Shown here: positions 60,301-64,000 of the stretch, in pieces
Layout of the letters: each line of letters begins with the position of its first letter
Numbering within the stretch: position 1 is the stretch's first letter
NCBI GenBank assembly: GCA_944472155.2
Contig: OX235277.1
Location: 21,152,804 to 21,216,803, forward strand
Direction: 5' to 3'
Origin: Trichobilharzia szidati
Lineage: Eukaryota > Platyhelminthes > Trematoda > Strigeidida > Schistosomatidae
Length of the DNA stretch: 64,000 nt
Program-made: the position numbers and the translations under genes
The notes under the pieces: model-generated
Seen by the model: the letters and a program-made list of their open reading frames with translations, nothing else
Databases searched by the model: none
What the model was told of the DNA's origin: nothing

Positions 60301-61418
60301 CAAAATACGGTATCTTATGCTTAGCTGGATTGGTTGTCTGCTGCAGATATTGATGCGCGAGGTGGCTGACTGAAATGAATTCGCCAGAAATTTAGAAAGT
60401 TGGTTTCAAAGAATTTCCACCTCACTGCCACCTATGAGCTAAAGGTTCGTGAGGACAATTTTCTTAGTAGCAGTTGCAGCTTTCAGTAAAGGAGGTATTT
60501 CTTTCTGAGTGGATACCCGCTCTCCAGTTGGCTTTCTTCTAGTGATTTCAATTCACTGTCTATCGTATCTTCCGAACAGATTTTTCGAATCCTTCAGCAT
60601 AATGCACCTACTAAGCTTTGCTTTTGGATCAGTGTGAAGTAGCTGTCGAAGTTTTGATATCGCGATCTTTAGCATAATAATTTGTCTTTTGATTGCATTA
60701 GTCATTAGGAAAATATTACCAACGGGATGATTTGCATTGATCTAAATCGCATTCATAATCACATCGAAACTACTATGGCGAACATATTTTATTCAAGACG
60801 TCATTCAGCAAATAATACTGAATGGCTGTTTGATACATGCAACAAGTAAATCTATAGTGAGTCATATGCTATCTGTGTGCCGCAGTGTTCAGTGAGCGTT
60901 TAGATCAGCATTTTATCCTCCTTATCTTCCTACTACAGTACGGTTCCTCAACGACGCTATATACGTCTCTCCAAATCTCCAATATACAAATTAATATCCT
61001 ATAATGCCCTTTAAATTATCTTGAATCCACACTTCAGGGAAGCAATCACATGTTTTTTGTTGACTGTGGACCATTAAACACTCTTGTGCTTTTAGTGAAA
61101 GATTATATAATGTGAGAAGCCCATTGACACCACAGCATGCAAAATGCATAGCCATTGATTCAAAGATTCTATTTTTGGTATGTTCAAGTAATTCGTCGTC
61201 TTGAGTTCAATCTGATATCTGATGACAACTGACATCGGTGATTCATGTCGTTAGAAAGGAATCCAATTCACTTGTTCACGTCTGTGTGTTTAATTCGGAA
61301 ACAATTAGTGGCTGTATGCTTTCGGATCAATTTGAATCTGCATAATTCCCATGCATTTTAATATTAGTGAAGAATTAAATTCAGCTCATTGCTTAGTTAA
61401 TTTTTTTCTTTTATTCAG
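57354..61418. other. Long intronic or intergenic stretch
   Basis: No mobile-element motif or duplicated block recognised. One weak exon candidate lies at 58096-58107. Confidence 0.35.
58096..58107 (+). CDS. Weak candidate micro-exon, 12 nt
   Basis: Good acceptor TTTGTTCTAACTTCAG, exon TAATACAAAAAT open in phase 1 (Ile-Gln-Lys), weak donor GTATTC. Confidence 0.2.
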
Positions 61419-61427
61419 AGGATTTTT
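61419..61427 (+). CDS. Candidate micro-exon, 9 nt
   Basis: The best acceptor of the series (TTTTTTTCTTTTATTCAG), exon AGGATTTTT, consensus donor GTAAGT. Phase 1 adds Asp-Phe, similar in character to the Glu-Phe of 55413. Confidence 0.55.
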
Positions 61428-63646
61428 GTAAGTTAGAATTTTGAAATATTATGAAAGCCAGAATCCAGCAAATTCAGCACAAAACTTGGAATTGACTTGA
61501 ATGACTAAGATAGGAATTTCCGAAATGTTTCAAGCTGATGATCAGCCCAGTATTCTCTGTTGTCTGATTAACTGATTTGTGGTGAGGACACCAATGTTTT
61601 CTGCTTTCGTTTATTCACTGAAATAACTAAGAAGCATACGATATCCTGGTTGAAGGACATCAGTGCAACATCGATAATTCAATGTTAGAATGTTCAAGAA
61701 AAATTCTATGGAAACTGAAGTTTACTCCATCCTTCCTTAGACCAAATATTAACTTTTATTTCCTCTTTTATAACGTTGATGAACTGATCAATGCATGTCT
61801 TATGCCTAATAATAGGCTGCATGACACTTCGGACACGTAACATGTATTTTTCCGTGTAATCAATGCTACAGTCATTTGATAACATGAAACATACAAGAAA
61901 CCCTAATTAATGGATCACACATTACTGGCTTCCAGTCGTCAAATTTACAGTTCAGTGTATAAGAGACTTTTATTTCTTATCAGACGTGATTTAGACGCAA
62001 TGCCATCAGATGACGCATGCAATTGTGTCGATTTTTAAACTGGTGCATATCCTATTTACTGCTAAAGATAAGCAGTGGATCAGGTTTCTATTTCTTGACG
62101 AATATATCTAAGTATGAAATTCCCTGTATAGACAATTCCATGTTATATACTGTTTAATGAACTGTGAGGAGGTGCGTCAACGAAGAAGGATGTCTGCAAC
62201 GCCGCATATCCATCTTCACCATCTCGGTAACTCAATCGCATTCGAGGTGTTTGTAGGGATCCATTTCTCATACTGACCATTCTGCGTCCCTCCGTAGTCA
62301 TATACGATTTCTTATCCGATGATTTTAAAGATATCCAGACATAGTTAATGTCTCCAGCTTTCCTTGATATCTTTACTTTTCATGGATAATCCTCATTCAG
62401 AAAATAATGAAAGGAAAAGATTTATTTCAACGGAGACACCTTTTGGCAGATTCATTTACTTAGCTGTACAATCGCATTTATACGTAATTGCATTGTAGGT
62501 GTGTGTACATTGGGATACGCGTCAAAGACCATTTACCTACCGAGATGGTTGTTACTCCTTATAACATTTGTAAATTTTTAGAACACTTACTTAATTCCAT
62601 ACTTTGCTTCGTTTCCATGTGCATCCTAATCACAACTCACTCAATAAACCATCCATCTTCCCAAGTAACGCTTATTCAAATTCTTTTATGTGCTGATTAG
62701 TATTAGTAACAGTTTTTGATTAAAACATAACTGCAAAGCTGTCGCCAGTCTTCACCCTCCCTATTTACAATTTGATAACTCATTATGTATTTGAAATGTC
62801 TTGACAGAATGAATTTGCCAAAGAGACTCTATTTTGACCTGCACTATTACAGATTATATGTGTTCAGCTTTAATTGCAGTTTGCTTCTGGCTTCTGTGAA
62901 GTTCTTCCAAGTTGACCTGAAAACTTCTTCCATTAGATAATAATATATCACTCATTGAGTCCTCTTCTCGATTCCTTGTTCAGTAGGCTGCATTTCAACT
63001 TTCTTGTGTTTGAGATGACGTCTACTGTTCTCAAACATTGAAGACGGAAGCCTTTTAACACACTATGAGACTTCTGATGTCGTTTGCCAGCAGTCTGGCT
63101 TCATATCGTCTATTAGGAATTGTTGACATCGTTTCGGGTCTAATCCAAGACTTTTCGCAGTTGTCCGGAGTAGTAATCTTTGTTTTGTGCATCAATGTAA
63201 TTTATAGTATCTCGATGTTATACGCGTTGCATCTGAGTCTTAATGTTATTGATGACTGCTTTTTCCTGAGTTAGGTTATCGACTTCACGCCTAACACTCA
63301 TCTGGTTCCTGGCTTAATATCATATCACTTAGAAACTGATGAAGCTGTTGATGAAAATATTCGTATAAATTATTTCATTAAAAAAGGCAACATAGTGAAG
63401 CAGTACCATTCCCTGAATAACGTCTGAAATAATAGTCACGTTTCATAATATCATCAGAGGATATAATAAGACTGCATTGCGCTAATCCATAAGTCCAAAA
63501 TATCCAATTTGTACACTCGCATTGATCAAAAGATGTCTGAAATATTATGTAATCCAGATGATAAGGATAACTATTCATTTAAATAGTTATGACGAACAAT
63601 TTGCTTATATTTTGAATGTTTTTCAATGCCATATCTTCTTATATAG
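61428..63646. other. Intronic stretch, nothing recognised
   Basis: No supported exon or element. Plus-strand frames of about 70 codons near 62488 and 63065 are hydrophobic but lack splice or other support. Confidence 0.35.
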
Positions 63647-63655
63647 TGAATAGAC
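63647..63655 (+). CDS. Candidate micro-exon, 9 nt
   Basis: Acceptor ATATCTTCTTATATAG, exon TGAATAGAC, consensus donor GTGAGT. It contains a stop in phases 0 and 2 and is open only in phase 1 (Asn-Arg). The gene appears to continue past the window end. Confidence 0.5.
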
Positions 63656-64000
63656 GTGAGTGGTAGCTCTTACTTAATTCTACTATTTCATCGCCTATGT
63701 GTTACAGTGATCCAGGTTTATTTAATGTAAAATAACTAGCAGTAGAGTATAAGTGGCTGACAGTTTTAAGTAGTGCACGAAAGACTGAACAAATATTCAA
63801 AGTCAGTCTACTCTCAATACATATTTTTCATTTGTAAATGCGAGATCAAGTGTGCTGTCAATAGTACAATGCAAAAGTTAAGGAATTGATGATTGGTAGA
63901 TTTCTTTTGATTTACTATAATTTTTTCAAGCCACAAGTACGTGCAAATTATCTGTTTTGAATAATGCTATCACTATGCCATGCACAGGTTATTATACATG

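Noticed and set aside
1..64000. CRISPR arrays, bacterial operons, ribosomal RNA genes
   Set aside because: Looked for and not seen; the AT-rich, intron-like texture and retroelements point to a eukaryote.

Overview
The window looks like nuclear DNA of a parasitic flatworm, most likely a schistosomatid (Schistosoma or a close relative). It is AT-rich and has no prokaryote-like gene density and no open frame long enough to be a complete protein. It carries several decayed Penelope-like retroelements (PLEs) and short tRNA-like (Pol III) retroposons with hammerhead-ribozyme-like folds, like the schistosome SM-alpha family. It also has a plus-strand series of very short candidate exons, as in schistosome micro-exon genes (MEGs). 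The genus is inferred from these features, not proven.

Layout: 1-3150 holds nothing recognisable. 3151-13519 is a tandem duplication (copies at 3151-8005 and 8006-13519). Its middle third is nearly identical between copies while both flanks are diverged. Copy 2 also carries a long palindromic insertion, and a minus-strand two-exon candidate gene is open in copy 2 but broken in copy 1. 13520-19763 is mostly non-coding and contains a PLE remnant on the minus strand (17838-18880).

From 19764 to the window end I read one large plus-strand micro-exon locus, or two tandem ones. A 67-nt exon encodes a signal peptide and ends in phase 1 at a consensus donor. It is followed over 44 kb by about 20 candidate exons of 6-15 nt, mostly 9 nt, each between a pyrimidine-rich acceptor and a GTRAG-type donor. 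Lengths are multiples of three. Read in the phase set by exon 1, the better candidates contain no stop codon, internally or at the junctions, although several contain stops in phase 0. The locus grew by duplication: 25.2-29.5 kb is an old copy of 45.6-49.3 kb with four micro-exons at matching positions; 34.5-44.5 kb holds three related units with one micro-exon each at the matching place; smaller paired blocks lie at 22.7-23.9, 31.7-33.1 and 33.9-35.1 kb. The predicted product would be a small secreted, charged peptide that alternative splicing could vary. The 3' end is not identified.

Mobile DNA sits in the introns: five PLE remnants (17.8, 30.0, 37.4, 50.4 and 56.2 kb), three of them bracketed by inverted repeats, and three tRNA-like retroposons. 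Two insertions in the middle unit at 37-39 kb are absent from its sister units, so they postdate the triplication. All exon calls rest on splice-site pattern, phase and paralogy by eye; none is confirmed by transcripts.
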